From Dipylidium caninum (Eukaryota; Platyhelminthes; Cestoda; Cyclophyllidea; Dipylidiidae), in NCBI GenBank assembly GCA_017562135.1, contig QEYB01000629.1, positions 558,001 through 622,000 of the forward strand: a stretch of 64,000 nt of DNA, given 5' to 3'. The stretch's first letter is position 1. Each line of letters begins with the position of its first letter. Below the pieces are notes generated by a model. That model made no database searches. It saw only the letters and a program-made list of their open reading frames with translations, and was not told the DNA's origin. Shown here one piece after another: positions 63,193 through 64,000 of this stretch. A program made the translations under genes and the position numbers.

Positions 63193-64000
63193 CTTTATAA
63201 CAAAATCAAAAATTCCGACCGCTAGTAAATCAAACAACACTTACGAAGGTAGGATAAGCGCCTCGAAAGGCATTAGGCTTAATATAACCTAGTCAACATG
63301 GACTGAGGTGCCAGCTACGCTAGGGGAGTACCACTCATTAATATAGGGACCATTAAAATTATACGAAACAGCGTATCGAAAAGATGGAAAAGTAGAGAGC
63401 CGCAAAAAAGGGCCAAAGCCAATTGCAGAGGAAACTATGAGAAAGTGCCAATTAATACCACTCCGGATCTAAGGGGCTAAGAAAATATGAGTAACTAACC
63501 TATAGCATTACATTGTCATGGAATCCAACCTCCTGCTGTGGCTTAAAGTGATCAGATATTGAATTTCATTATTAACACGAGAGTAATCTGTCACCGATCT
63601 CAATTACGTTAACCTGCTTAATTAAACGAAAGTGTCCATCCAATTTTAGAAAACTCTATGAAAACTACTAGTAAAGTAGCAATAACTGGTTAAGGTGGGT
63701 CACGTAAAACTAAGGAACCAATTCTAGGTGTCATCCAAGAAAGCAGTAAACCGCGCATACCAGACGCGTAAATATGGAGTCGAGAGTAAGTCTAATCCCA
63801 GATTTTAGACTAATGGAGACGAAGGCTATGAAAAAAGTTCTCCTTAACAGTTAGCTGTAAAGCAGTCTTACTTTAAAAGACTCATGTCTGAACACTAATT
63901 ACTGATCGAGAAAAAACAGCTTCACAGAGGAAATAATAGAGCGAAAACAAGCGACAGCAAAACGGAATGCTCATTCTACGTAAATGGTCTTAGAAATGTT
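63193..64000. other. Upstream EDC4 intron to window edge
   Basis: The exon at 63192 begins at an acceptor (ATAAAG), so the remaining EDC4 exons lie upstream and outside. No further exon could be recognised in the last 800 bases. Confidence 0.55.

Noticed and set aside
1..64000. Search by eye for reverse transcriptase, transposase, long terminal repeats, tRNA or rRNA genes and CRISPR-like arrays
   Set aside because: No catalytic motifs, clover-leaf sequences or regularly spaced repeats noticed; a tool-based search could still find degraded elements.

Overview
The window looks like nuclear DNA of a flatworm, most likely a tapeworm-like platyhelminth. This is an inference from gene content, compact AT-biased sequence and intron style; no marker sequence fixes the species. 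Genes are split by GT-AG introns that fall into a very short class (29-43 nt), a short class (about 52-112 nt) and, in some genes, long introns of 0.2-5 kb. Exon borders below were placed by eye from reading frame, GT/AG and remembered family alignments, so single-junction errors are possible.

Left part, 2-22 kb, all genes on the minus strand: pyruvate dehydrogenase E1 alpha (PDHA1, 2125-3778), a GPALPP-motif protein (GPALPP1-like, 5602-9781), the GPI-remodelling phosphoesterase MPPE1/PGAP5 (11503-17880), proteasome beta-5 (PSMB5, 18013-18956) and an LC8 dynein light chain (21382-21709).

Middle, 23-40 kb: ribosomal protein L30 on the plus strand (23448-23984) faces an FG-repeat nucleoporin of POM121/NUP153 type (24475 to about 27942, minus). 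Then come a small Ly6/uPAR-like secreted protein (29007-29439, plus) and a BSDC1-like BSD-domain gene with long introns (29857-39481, minus).

Right part, 40-64 kb: a TRPM cation channel of about 1,250 residues (40809-49988, plus), WWOX (51043-52507, plus), an ATXN7L3/Sgf11-type SAGA subunit (53799-54548, plus) and the C-terminal half of the decapping scaffold EDC4 (56637-63192, minus), which runs off the right edge.

The genes are unrelated housekeeping, membrane and signalling genes; I see no operon, CRISPR array, intact mobile element or novel gene cluster. The most interesting signals are (i) many introns of 29-39 nt, three readable introns without stop codons among them or near them in size, (ii) three otherwise well conserved genes each carrying exactly one surplus base in a short homopolymer run, and (iii) a WWOX whose WW domain and dehydrogenase site have lost key residues.
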